64,000 nt of DNA. Origin: Citrus sinensis (taxonomy: Eukaryota > Streptophyta > Magnoliopsida > Sapindales > Rutaceae). The notes under the pieces were generated by a model. The model did not search any database, was not told the origin of the DNA, and worked only from the letters and a program-made list of their open reading frames with translations. The stretch covers positions 30,211,501 to 30,275,500 of the forward strand of contig NC_068560.1 of the NCBI RefSeq assembly GCF_022201045.2, written 5' to 3'. The position numbers were made by a program, and so were the translations under genes. Shown piece after piece: positions 12,240 to 24,330 of the stretch (position 1 is its first letter; each line of letters opens with the position of its first letter).

Positions 12240-14527
12240 TATCTTTTTAATGATGGTCAATGGGCCGTGCCGGCCAAACATCGGCCCACACGGGCTCATA
12301 GGCCAGCACAACACGGCCCACCAAATGCAGTGCCCACTTTTTTATAAGGGCCCGACACGAGTAGGTCTGTGCCCAAAAAAAACCCACCAACCTTTTTTTT
12401 TTTTGTCTATATGTCCAGCGTGCCTTAAAAAACCCACATGTTTGGTATGCTTTTTTAAGCCCTCCAGCCTAATAATAATAATAATTTTATTGATCATAGT
12501 AATTGTTGTGTAAATTTTATTGAACTTGCATGTGCACAAATCTATTGTAGAATAGATCAATGGTGACGAGTGTCGATCCCACAAGAAGGTGGATTTTAAT
12601 TGTGTGTATAATTAATTTTTCTAAATGATGGTTGGATTTATGGTAAAGATGATTTGGAATATCATAATATTTGAATTGAAATGGCAGAATTAAATTAAAG
12701 TGGAAACTATAATAATTGTAGCGCTTGTGTATCTGGATCCGTATCAACATGCACCATGGGCTAAATATTCCTTATTAATGTCAATTAAATCATGAGGGAG
12801 GAATTCACACCTCATTAACCACACTCTAATCAATATGGTGCTAAGGGCTTATCGTGCCAAATAATAATAACTTTGTACTAGGGAGCCGGTGAAACCAGGG
12901 CAGTATCTAAACAAGATTATTATTATTTGTCGACGAGAAATCAAAATATCCACAAAAACTAGAGGGAAAGAAAAAATAAATTTACCAAATAAAGCCCATA
13001 ACACATGTTGAGACTTCACCTTCAACCCAAACTTGAAAGAAAATTAGCTACTCATAATTGAATTAGGGGCAAAATGAAAATTTATTAAAATACGTAAAAA
13101 ATACAAGATGAAGAATGAATTATAGAAAATGGAGCCCAAAAATAAATTCAGAGATGCAAAATTAGGAGGGAAATGCCCCATTTTTATAGATACATTGAGT
13201 AAATGACGGCTATCGAATTAAAAACAGTTTGGACGCTCAGGATTGCGCCACGTCATCAGTCAACAGTAGCAGTTTGACCACACGGTTTGAACAGTGATAC
13301 AGTTTGACCACGTGGTTTGAATAGTCAACCGGCCTGAACAGTGACGTGATTTGGTTGAAAATAATCCTGTGTATATGCATGTACCGTACGCGCGATTTTT
13401 GGTTCACTAATATGCTGTCACGTCATCGATCAACAGTGCATAAGAATTTTCTCCAATGGAATCGTGACACCTCATCAGTCAATGCCACATCATCGTTCCG
13501 TCTGTGTGAACAGTGTCGTGAATAGTAACGTGGACAGTACCGTACATGTGAACAATGTCATTTTTCCTTTTATACTCCTCGTAAGGTTTTCGACTGTCTT
13601 GAGTTCAAAAGTGATGTTCGTTTTGCCGTCTGATTTCTCGTTCATTGTGAAATGACCACAACACCCCTGAAATGCATAAAATACTTAATTAAAATAAAAT
13701 ACACATAATTAAATTACAAGAGACTAAAATACATAAAAGTAGAAGTGTTAGTAAAACTTGAAGTGTAAAATAACGATTTTCTCCTTTATAAATATACATT
13801 TTTTAACACTCAACAGTAATAATTAATGAAAAATAAAATTACAATTCTAGAATAACAATTACATCTAATTTTATTTGAATTACTAATATTATAATTGCAC
13901 ATAAACTCCATTGAATGAAAATGTAATTTTTAATTTATCATAAAAATATTTTGTTCATAATTTTATTTTTTTGTGCATAAATATGAAAAATATTTCATTC
14001 ACAAATGAAACTTATCTCCATTAACTATTAACTAAGTTATGATTTCATAAATAAAATATTAATGTCATAAAATTTTTTATTTATCATTTATAAAATCATG
14101 ATATTTATTTATCCATTTAATAAACTATAAACATAAAAAATTAGAATATTTATTTAAACTAGGACTTAAATCAATTTTAAAAAGCCTGTGCTAAAAAAAT
14201 ATATTAAAAAATTTAATTTCAAGATATTTATAAAATAATGATATTTTATGTTTATTTTTCATTAAAAAATTTTATTTTGATATACCTTGGCCCACGTGCT
14301 ATTGGTGGCCCACGGGTCGCGTGCTTAGCCCACCAATGAAGCGTGCTTATTATGTGCTTTTTTGCGTGCTGTGTTTTGGCCAATTTCTAATCGTGCCGTA
14401 CTTTTAAGGCCCGGCACAGCCCATATGCGTGCCGTGCCGTGCCTCGTGCCCTACCGAAACGCGCTCGTGTCGTACCGTGTTGTACGGACACGTGCCGCTC
14501 GACCCATTGGCCATCTCTATATCTTTC
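12240..14527. mobile_element. Non-autonomous hAT-family transposon, copy 1 (2.27 kb), 8-bp target duplication
   Basis: The element spans 12248-14519. Its left end is TAATGATGGTCAATGGGCCG, and its right end read on the minus strand is TAGAGATGGCCAATGGGTCG. Flanking repeats TATCTTTT (12240-12247) and TATCTTTC (14520-14527) match at 7 of 8 bases. Both subterminal regions are packed with short GC-rich motifs of the GCCGTGCC/GGCCCGGCAC type, as is common for hAT elements. No transposase is encoded. It belongs to the same family as the element at 14567-15458, but carries about 1.2 kb of extra internal DNA (roughly 12.5-13.75 kb). Confidence 0.85.
12530..13760. repeat. Extra internal segment of hAT copy 1, unclassified repeat
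   Basis: This segment is absent from the sister hAT copy. It contains two near-identical units built on CAGTTTGACCAC and GGTTTGAACAGTGA (about 13268-13330). Several variants of a CGTCATCAGTCAACAGT motif lie between 13240 and 13490. It may be an inserted LTR-type fragment, but I could not define its ends or class. Confidence 0.35.
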
Positions 14528-14558
14528 TCAGCACCAAGCCCAAAAACAAAAGTCCCTG

Positions 14559-15466
14559 CTCCCACCTAGAGGTGCCCAATGGGCCGTGCCGTGCCGCCCA
14601 GGCCCATCAAAAGAAGTACACGTGTGCTCGTGCTTGTGCCGTACTGTGCCCTGTCGTGTTTAATTTTTTTATGCTTAGGCTTGGCACACCACACGTGCCA
14701 TGCCCACACGTGCCGTGTTTAAGAAAAAAAGGCTACTAAGTTTTTTTTCCCTTTTTTATTTTTTTAAATGCGCATGCAAGTTGTTGTCTTATTTTTTTAA
14801 GCCTTTATGCTTTTTTGGATCCATGTGCCTTTATTCTTATTCAAATTTAATAGAATAAAGAATTCAAAACTCAAGTTTATATTCAATAATAATAAATTAA
14901 TAATGATAAAATAATATAATATTAATTACTAAGTTTGACTCTATATTAGAATTTTTTTAGTACTTAAAAACAACAACAGTAACAATTTTTTAAAAGGGTT
15001 AACTTAATTGTTAACTTGAAATTACGTAGAGTCATATATCATAATTTATAATAATATTAATACACATTTATAAAATCATAATATCAATTATTTATTTATT
15101 AAATTATAAACATAAATCAATTTTTTTAAATTAAGAATTAAATAAATTTAAAAAACTTGAGCTAATAAAATATATTAAAAGATTTAATTTAAAGTTATTT
15201 ATAAAATCATAAAATTTTAAGTTTACTTTCATTAAAAAATGAAACATACTTATTGTTTGTTTTTTCGCGTGTCGTGCTTTGTCCCATCTCTAAATTACCG
15301 TGTTTTTAAGGCGCACGTGCCAAAAATCTAAGCTTAACACAACCCACGTGCGTGCCGTACCGCATGCTCTATCAAAACATACTCGTGCCGTGCCGTGCTG
15401 TATGGACACGTGACGTGTCTCTGCTGTGCCTCGTGCTCCAATCCACTGGCCACCTTTACCCCCACC
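14559..15466. mobile_element. Non-autonomous hAT-family transposon, copy 2 (892 bp), 8-bp target duplication
   Basis: The element spans 14567-15458. The left end is TAGAGGTGCCCAATGGGCCG; the right end on the minus strand is TAAAGGTGGCCAGTGG. It is flanked by CTCCCACC (14559-14566) and CCCCCACC (15459-15466), a 7 of 8 match. Its AT-rich core and GC-rich subterminal blocks resemble copy 1, which ends only 47 bp upstream. No transposase is present. Short open frames in these ends are by-products of the repeat. Confidence 0.85.
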
Positions 15467-16203
15467 CATCGAAACCAGTAGTAAATCAAGATTAAGCGGC
15501 CGCGGTGACGTGGCAATGTTTGACTGGCAGGGGTTCCACCCGCAGGCCGCAGCTCGAGCCCACAGAGGCCACACCACAACTAAGCATCAAAAGCACAGTT
15601 CCGGTACGACCGGACGTACGGTTTCCCCTGACAACACAGACACCTCCTGTCATTGGAACGTATTTGCCACGCTCTACACACTCGCGTATACTTAATAGAG
15701 TCTCCTGTTTGTGTCATAACTCTCAGAACCCAAACTGGCAGCGCGATGAAACCAGCCACAGCGCGCTTCACTTTCGGTCAAATCTCAGTCATCACAAACC
15801 AACAACCACAACACGCACACTTACACATACACATGCACATTACACAATAACTAAAAACTAAACAAAAAACCGAAACAAAAAAAAAAAAAAAAACATTTTA
15901 CCGCAATTTCGCCACATTTAAAGACGATGATCATACGTGTAACAAAATCAGACTCTTTTTTTATACGCCTCAAGTTAAAATTACAAATCCTTTTTTGCTA
16001 GATTTGAGCTTTATATCATCATATCTCCATAACTCTCTGTCTTCAATACTTCTTCAATCATGTTGGCCAAACACATTTTCTCTCTCCAAATCATCATGTT
16101 CATGGTTATTACTAATAATGTAGTATGTATCATCTGATAAATACTGATACTGATATAGCTTCTCAGAATTATATTTGTTTTTCTGTTTGGAAATAAAATA
16201 AGA
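15467..16203 (+). promoter_or_regulatory. Probable promoter and 5' UTR region of the cyclin gene
   Basis: This is relatively GC-rich DNA (15480-15780) followed by a 19-A run near 15875-15893 and a pyrimidine-rich leader before the ATG at 16204. No unambiguous TATA box was fixed. The hAT element ends about 745 bp upstream of the start codon, so it could lie within the regulatory region. Confidence 0.4.
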
Positions 16204-17508
16204 ATGGATCATGATGATTCTTTATCTGGGCTACTTTGTCCAGAAAGCAAGACTTGTTTAGATGAAGACAGCGCAGTTTTAGATGTTGAGGATGAAGATG
16301 AGTATGTGAATACTTTGGGGGATAAAGAGATCAGCTTTGGGTTCAAAAGAGGTGAAACTGATAAATCTGTGATGCTTAGTGATGACATTAAATGTGCCCG
16401 CTTGGAAGCTATTGCATGGATTCTCAATGTATGTTAGTTTCAAGAACCCAGATAATACAATATTCGCTAACTTTTATTTACTACTTGTGATTTTAATGAC
16501 GTTTCTTGTTTGTTTGCTGTATTGATCAATCCAGACCAGGGCAGTGTTTGGCTTTCGGCCCAAAACGGCTTATCTATCTGTCACATACTTGGATCGATTC
16601 CTGTCCACGAGGTTTATTGATGTAAGTCTTCGGTTCTCAGTGTGCAAAAATATAATTGAAAAGGTTTTAATTTGGACAATGATAAATTTTTTTTTCTTTA
16701 TTGAGTTGCAGAGTGACAAATTATGGGCAATAAAATTACTATCAGTGGCATGTGTTTCTGTAGCTGCAAAGATGGAGGAGGTAAAAGTTCCAGCACTATC
16801 AGAGTTGCAGAATATTGATGGATATAATTTTGGAAACAGTGTAATTCTGAGAATGGAGCTCATGTTATTAAAAACAATGGATTGGAGAATGGGATCAATC
16901 ACTCCATTCGCTTTTCTGCATCACTTCATTAGAAAATTCTGCAAGGATTCTTCACCGAGTAATGTCTTACCAAGGACTGTGGCACTCATTTTGGCTATAA
17001 TGAGAGGTATGATGGCCTTTCCTTAAGTATATATCTTCAATTTCTATTGAATTAACTATCATTAATTGGAGTGTTAATTTGATTCAGAAATCAATTTGAT
17101 GGAGCATCGACCGTCTGCAATAGCAGTAGCTGCCACCTTGGTAGCGTTTGATCAAAAGCTAACAAGACAAGCATTGGAGTCTTGTTGTGGATTTCTTGAA
17201 GTTGTGAGTCCTTTTATTTTTAGCTAGAAAGTATTTTGCTGTGATTAAATGGACAGTACGTATTGATTAATTATAATCTGATTAAAAGTGTCTTTGATGA
17301 TTCTCTTGTTTAACAGGGTGATGTGTCCACATGCTACAGTATTATGCAGAAATTGGAGATGGAGAAATATAAAACGCCAGATCCATCAGCAACCCATTTT
17401 GGGACAGCCAATGTTTCTTCTTCAGCGGTTAGCAGCAAGAGGAAAAGGCTTACATTCAATGATAGTGATCAGAGGTCCGACGGGCCAAACGAGAAGCGAC
17501 TCCGCTAA
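16204..17508 (+). CDS. CYCD5: D-type cyclin, CYCD5-like
   Basis: Five exons (16204-16428, 16535-16621, 16712-17006, 17088-17203, 17317-17508) join in phase to 304 residues. The N-terminus has the retinoblastoma-binding LxCxE signature as LLCPE (about residues 10-14). The cyclin box follows, with EAIAWILN, TAYLSVTYLDRFLS and LLSVACVSVAAKMEE. A C-terminal cyclin fold ends the conserved part (ITPFAFLHHF, RPSAIAVAATLVAFDQ). The tail KRKRLTFNDSDQ...EKRLR resembles the end of Arabidopsis CYCD5;1, which is why CYCD5 is preferred to other D classes. D cyclins partner CDKA to drive G1/S entry by phosphorylating RBR in the nucleus. There is no obvious C-terminal PEST cluster as rich as in CYCD3. It converges with the Ca2+-ATPase gene downstream. 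Confidence 0.92.
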
Positions 17509-19301
17509 AACACATTCATATTCTAAGAATTACATCAAACAGATGCCAATGGTTTAATCAATGACTTAATTGACGATAATTACTGTTGCAATTATCTAAT
17601 GAGTATTTTTCAATCGTTAGGGACAACTAAAGAAATGAGAAACAGATAAGGAAAAGAAAATAAAAGCAAAGCTTTGGGCCATACATTACACATATAAAGC
17701 TGATGGTTATTATTAGACCAATGGCCTGAGCTTCAGGGGTATTGAAAGGCAACTCATTGTTCAATTTTCTCTAGTTTTTTCATTCTTTGTACCTTATTTC
17801 TTCCCTTTTCGCTTTCTTTGCAATCCTAGCTTTATATAGGATGCTTGGGGTGCTTTCTTGTGTTGTGTCTTTGAAAAGGCTGAAAAGAAAGATCAGGAAC
17901 TCTGTTTTCAGTGATTTGATGCATCTAAAATATGTTGCGTGTTAGCCATCTGAAAAGTATTATTGTAAAGGCGAGTTTGATGGATTTGTTTGAATGTTTG
18001 AGGGATGTCTTTAAAGGCGGGGTCCCCGCTTTTTCTTCCTTGTCAATGCCTTTAAAGCCTTTGTTTATGGAATCAACACGAATTTCTACCAGTTACTGCC
18101 GTCTTCACCATTTACAACATTTTTCTTGAGACAAAATAAAACTTGCTTATTCCCTGAAGATGAGATATGATGAGGGTGAAGCATTAGCTAAGCCACAGTA
18201 AACAAGAGCAAGTACTGTTGCCATGGAGATCTTTGGCTGAAACTAAAGATCTTGCCAGAGCTAAGATATGAATTGATGAGTAAGCGAAGACCCCGACAAA
18301 CAGTTCATTTGTCCGCGCTGGCCGATAAGAATCATGTTGTATAGTCAAAGCTGGCTATGAAGGTTTTGGACTTTTGGTACCTTTCTGCGCCGGTACTAGT
18401 ACACTTGCTGTTGCCACAGCTGTTGGTTCAATAAAATGGTAAATTGAGTAGAAACTTGCTGCTTTCATGTGTAAAGCTTCTCCTTTTTTCAGTTTTTTTT
18501 TTTTACCTCTCATGAAAGCTGTATAAAGCTTACATACTATTCAGTCTCCAGTCTTTCATGTTATACGATGACACAGTAGTCACCATTCAGGCATCTAACT
18601 CAAACATGGCATTTGCTTGTGGTTCCATGGTTCCATCCACAGTCCATTCACAAGCTCTTATAAGTCTCCAATATGGGATCAGCGATTGATCTTCACTAAG
18701 AATTTTCCGTTTTCTTTTTTTTTTTTCCATTTTTTAACAGAAAAATTAATACTTTGCTACACATTATTCTCCAACTTCAACCAGTATAGATGTTTACAAC
18801 TTATGATTTATATGGGAAATACCAAGATGCCAGCCATTTTGAGAACATTCATACAGAATTTTTTTTTTTTGGACATTTTTATTTATGGCTTAATTGGTTC
18901 TAAGATGGGTTTAGTGAAGAGCAAAAATAGGCACAGAGTAACAGCAAAGGTTTAAGCAAAAAAGATGAGGCATCCAGCCGAAAGAAAATCGGATGAGCGC
19001 ATAAGAATAAATTCTATTATCAAACAGAAGGCTCTTTTATCCAAATTACATACAATCTGCTACAACAAAGGTCATTTGGTCAGGAGTTTCAGAGCAAGTT
19101 TAAAATGCAGTAGAAACATGATTCTCAAAATTAATGGCATCAATTTCACTAATTGGATCCATCTTGAGCCTCAAATTTGCCCACAGTTCAAACTCTACGT
19201 GGGAAGTTCTGTCAGGCCAAATGCTACTACTACCAGGGTGATGAAAAATCAAAAAAAGAAAAATTCAAAAATAAGAATTTGGACGGTTTGAATTTACTGT
19301 C
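17509..19301. other. Intergenic region between two convergent genes, no gene seen
   Basis: This holds the 3' UTR of the cyclin and of the ATPase. Open frames such as 18617-18955 and 18965-19291 have no recognisable motif and no splice partners. Confidence 0.45.
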
Positions 19302-22300
19302 TTATCCAACTTGGATCAACTTCAAAACGGCTGCTATTGGCATGCCCAGGAATCCAAGTAAAATGCTAACAAACCACTGTTGCAAATTGAGAGGAGTTGT
19401 ATTTGCAAATGTACCCAGCAGCTCGATGATTATTATTTGAAAAAGAACGGTGCAAGTGAGCACAGCTACAAAGACATAGTTCTTCAGTATACCCTTGAAG
19501 ACGTTTATCTTTTCCATCTCTCTGGAGCTGATCTCATTAAAGACCTGGCCAAGAATCAAGATGGCCTTAATATAAGTCAATCTTAGCAAATACAAAATTT
19601 AAGTAAATCCAGAAGTAGAAAAGGTGTGAATCTTGATGGCATGCTATAATTTTGACATTGTCGCATCAACTACAGTGCATTTTAGGTGAAGACTGAAGCA
19701 TTAGTAAACAACCTGATTTAGAGTAGTAATTTTGTACATTAGAAAATTAAAAAAAAAAAAAAAAAAGCATAGCTCTAGAGATTTACTCAAGTTAATATTT
19801 ATGGCTCCGTGCTCCTAATACAAGTGGAAAGACATACCTGACAAAATACAAAAGTGTTGAAAATAAGCGTGTTTAATATCAAATCAGGATCTGGGCCATC
19901 AAGACGAAAAACTGCTTTTCCTCTTGTCTGAAGATACCATATTATCAGAAACTGATATAAAGACTGCCCCAAGATATTTCTCCACATTACGTTACTGATG
20001 AAGTTTCCTTTCCTACCAACTGGTGATCTTTTCATCAGGTCGCCATTAGGAGGCTCTGTAGCTAAAGCCAGTGCTCCAAGAGTGTCCATGATCATGTTGA
20101 CCCATAGAAGCTGAACAGCAGTGAGGGGAGCATTTCCTAAAAGCATTTACAAACACAACAGCCAGAGAAAAGAATATTGGTATCTGAAACAGAATGCACA
20201 AATTATAAATTAGCAGGAGAGAGACATCAGGGTCTACTTACCTGTCAAACAGGCAGAAGAAAAGTTGACAATTAGGGCAACCACATTCACTGTCAACTGA
20301 AACTGAACAAACTTTTGAATGTTGATATAAACTGAGCGTCCCCATTTGGCAACAGTCACAATTGTAGAAAAGTTATCATCCAGTATTATAACATCTGCAC
20401 TCTCTTTTGCCACCTGCAAATTAAAGAATACATTGTAAAAATAAAAGGCCCTTTCCCGACATTTATTAAAAAAAAATTCAGAAAAATACTAAACATCTAA
20501 TATATCATAATATGTATGTCTTTCGTGATGAAAAATTAAAGCAGCAGCACTCAAGTTCGACCTCTGTTCCAGCAATGCCCATTGCAAGCCCAATATCTGC
20601 TTCATGAAGTGCTGGAGCATCATTTGTACCATCACCTGTCACTGCAACAACTTCCCCCAAAGTGGTTCTTAGGTGTTTCACAAGGGTATGTTTGTCCATA
20701 GGCGAAGATCGAGCCATGACCTGAAATGAAGAAACACCAAATATCGGTAGGTTATGGGTCAGCTACAGGTGAAATCAAAGGGCAATCTATGAAAGAATAC
20801 ATTTCAATTATTGCAGAAGATTTATATGGATTGACATTGTGATTGTAGTACCACAATCATTCTCACTTGCGATTTGTGCACAGATTACATTAATGGTTTT
20901 TCAAAAGAAATATAGGGTAAATAAGCTTGATGTCATACAAAAATTGGAAATAGATGTGAACAGAAATTGGGAATTTTCATGGTATTGCCCTTAGATGTTT
21001 CAAGAAAGTGCAACAGATTACTGCCAAAGGTTGGACCTCTTAAAAATTGTCCATATAACTAGTGGGTAGTTTCGGTATAATAAAATTGCCTCATCATGGA
21101 AAGTACATACCAAAATTTTAGTGGTCATGGAAATCATTCATCCTTCATCAGTTTTTCATACACATTAAATGTGGTTGAATTAAAGTAATAAAAACATTAA
21201 ATGCACCTGGATTTTCGGAATGAGTTTACTCAATTCCTCATCACTTTTCTCACGGAATTCTGGGCCTTCAATTGCTATGCCATTATCAGTCAATATTCCA
21301 CATTCCCTAGCAATAGCCTTGGCAGTGTTAATGTTGTCTCCAGTGACCATCCGAACAGTAATGCCAGCTGACCTACAGATTGCAACAGACTCCTTTACAC
21401 CAGGGCGCATAGGATCTTTGATACCCACAATGCCTATACAAGTGTACCCTTCAGTGGGAATGGGAGCGTCAGCAGAGAATTCATTTCCAATTTCCATGCA
21501 GGCAAGGCATAGAGTTCGAAGAGCTTCACTAGCAAATTTTTCAATAGTCTCGTTAAGATGATTGACAGCTGCTTCATTGAGGGGTACAACCTCACCATTT
21601 GAGTTCAAAAATTTGTCGCATGCAGCCAATATTATTTCTGAAGCACCCTTACAATGTACACGGAATCCCCCTTCAGGAAGCTCTATAACTACTCCCATTT
21701 GCTTCTTCACAGAGTTAAAAGGTTCAACTTTCACAATTTTTGATGCCTGTCGTTCGGCTTGGAAATCCCCACCAAGCAGCAACCCAAACTCTAAAATAGC
21801 AGTTTCAGTGGGCGTTCCCAGTATCTCAGTTTTGTTGCCCTCGCCAATGACAACTTCTCCCCCCGTGTTGTTAAATATTGATTGAAGTAATAATTTTGAA
21901 GCAGAAGCGGGAATTGAAGAGCCAAATGCAGGAGTCCCCTTGGAGTTGTCAACTTCTTTGATTTCCTCACAAATGCATGCTTTTAAAACAGTCATGTGGT
22001 TAGTAGTTAGCGTTCCAGTCTTGTCACTACAGATACTTGTGGCTGATCCCATTGTCTCGCAAGCAGCTAGATGGCGGACAAGTGCCTTATCATTCATCAT
22101 CTTCTTCATGGCAAAAGCAAGACTCAATGTCACAGCCAAGGGAAGCCCCTCAGGCACAGCAACCACAACAATTGTAACAGCAATAGCAAAAAATTCCAAT
22201 ATCTCTAAAGCATCATCTCCAGACCAAGTCCAGTGGGTTCCCTCTTGTAGCTTGCGGGTGAATAGTCCTTGCACCATAACAGCAAATGTCACAACTGCAA

Positions 22301-24330
22301 AAAAGAGGCCAATTTTACCAATGATGGTTGCCACTCCATTCAATTTAACCTGCAATGGAGTCTCATCATCTCCTCCTTCACTAAGAGTAGCCATAAGTTT
22401 CCCCCATTGAGTTCTCATCCCAACCGTTGTCACAAGCATCTTGCATGAACCATTCTGAACCTTAGTTCCAGAAAGGAGAAAAGGATTTAATGCATTCACA
22501 TTAACTGGTTCACTTTCTCCTGTTAAACTGGATTCATTAATCAGCACAGAAAATCCTGAAACAAAAAGCCCATCAGCTGGGACCTGATCCCCCATGCAAA
22601 GATGGACGATATCACCAGGCAGTAGATCATATATTGAGATCTTCCGTCTGAATCCATTTCTGGCTACCTGAACTGTTATTTTTTTCTTCTCCCTATCCAA
22701 ATCTTTAAATTGCAGAGATTGCTTGTAATCACTTGTGGCGGTGACAAACACAACAAGTAGAATGCTCATCACAATTCCAAGACCATCATGGGCACCCTTA
22801 GGCCACCCCTCTGTTGCTATACCAACAACCAAAGAGACCAGGGCACAAACAGCAAGTATCATGAGCGTCATATCGTGAAGGGCTTCCCATACATAAACCC
22901 AGAAACCCCGTGCTGGGCTTTCGGTGAATTTATTAATCCCATAAATTTCTTTCCTTCTATTTAATAAATGCTCAGATGTTGAAATGCCGTCAGTGATTGA
23001 TGTGGAGAGCTTCTCTGCAATGCCCTCAACCCCACCATGAACTTTGAGCTTCTTGATGTCATGGCCCTCCACAATGGACCCCAACTCATCAGGACATATT
23101 TGAAAGCCTGATGCTGCTACTTCTTCAGGCACAGTGTATTCACTGGACAAATTTAGACCTGTAGGCATTCACGGGGAATCACATGGAAAGAAAATGAGAA
23201 GAAACCTCACTACATCTCAACCTTAGAATTCAATAAGTTTACGAGATCCATACCATGGATAAACTGGAGTGCAGCTTGCGAAACCAAAACTGCTACTCTA
23301 AACTTCTCCTAAAATGTCAAAAGTTGGGAAAGGACATCAAAAAGCAGAATAATAAAATGAAAATTCTAGCTGTCCAACAAAAGCTGCTATCATATATGAT
23401 ATGGAATGATGGATGTTGCTTTTCCAATTAATAAATTCCATGTAACCAATTGATTATATGTTCGGAGAAGATTTGTTAATAGGAGAAATTTTGGTTAAAT
23501 ATATGCACTCAAAAGTTTGAATAAGTGAACTAGAAAAATGGAAAATATATTCATAGGAAGCATTAATGAGCATCACCAGGACACAGTACCAAAGCATCAC
23601 TTTGAAACAGTCAACAGAAACTAGCTGCCTCCAAAAATAATATAATTAACTTGAGAAGAATAGGACCAATAGTTCCCACCCCCCCACCCCCCCCCCCCAA
23701 AAAAACTATCTTCTAATTCACAAGCTAGTAGCAGTGAGCCTGCTAGTAGGGCGTCCGGTTATTAAAAATTTACTTCAGTCGATCCTTCAGTGTGCTAATA
23801 ATTGAAAATGTTCAGGTTCATTTAGCCTTTCAAGCTGAAAGAATAAATTGACAGCATAAGGTTTGCATGATTTAAGTGAAAGCAAAACTGTATCCTCAGG
23901 GGGTTTTGAAGCACAAACAATCGAGCAAACGGAAGACGTGTGTAAATCAACACGACCAAGTTCCAGGTAGCGGAAATAAAACTACCGATTGGATCTGTAT
24001 ATCGATTAGTAACTGTTGTCTGAAACTTACAAAGCTAAAGGCTATCAAAACAGTAAAATTAATTAGGTTGGATGTCGGATTTTTGTTCTGACTTTTTTTG
24101 AAAAAAATAATAATAATAGTAATACTAAAATGTCAAATTCAGAGAAATGAGACCTGATTAGAACGACGGATGGCTTCCGCTTCAAATCTCTTGGAGAGAT
24201 TCGCAGTGAAGCGAAATCTTCGCTTCCTGTTCTTCACAAATCCACAGAGCTTCCTCCATCTCTGCAAAGCTTCTTCTGACGTGTTCTTCGCCTTCACGTC
24301 GCTGAAGTTCTCATTCAAGTAATTCTCCAT
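19302..24330 (-). CDS. ACA1/ACA2-like: Autoinhibited calcium-transporting P-type ATPase (ACA1/ACA2 type, P2B)
   Basis: Seven exons (24154-24330, 23254-23308, 21207-23158, 20562-20720, 20242-20413, 19838-20136, 19302-19544) join to 1018 residues, the normal length for ACA1/ACA2. The N-terminus holds the calmodulin-binding autoinhibitory stretch ([20 protein letters not shown], about residues 33-52). Key motifs are TGES (about 290-293), PEGLP in the transport site (about 413), the phosphorylated Asp in DKTGTLT (about 456) and TGDGTNDAP in exon 4. C-terminal membrane helices include [21 protein letters not shown] and [15 protein letters not shown]. It expels Ca2+ from the cytosol using ATP and is activated by calmodulin. 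Arabidopsis relatives sit in the ER or plastid envelope; the location here is not shown. The ATG at 23168 is not the start, because the upstream exons join cleanly. Intron 1 contains a C-run at about 23680-23700. Confidence 0.96.

Noticed and set aside
15290..15861. Cluster of overlapping frames on both strands in GC-rich DNA
   Set aside because: They arise from the GC-rich end of the hAT element and from the cyclin upstream region; GC-rich DNA yields stop-poor frames by chance.
21220..22410. Plus-strand frames opposite the Ca2+-ATPase
   Set aside because: Antisense shadows of exon 3 of the ATPase.
23159..23168. ATG at 23168 as the Ca2+-ATPase start
   Set aside because: It lies at the intron/exon edge; upstream exons with correct phase supply the known ACA N-terminus.
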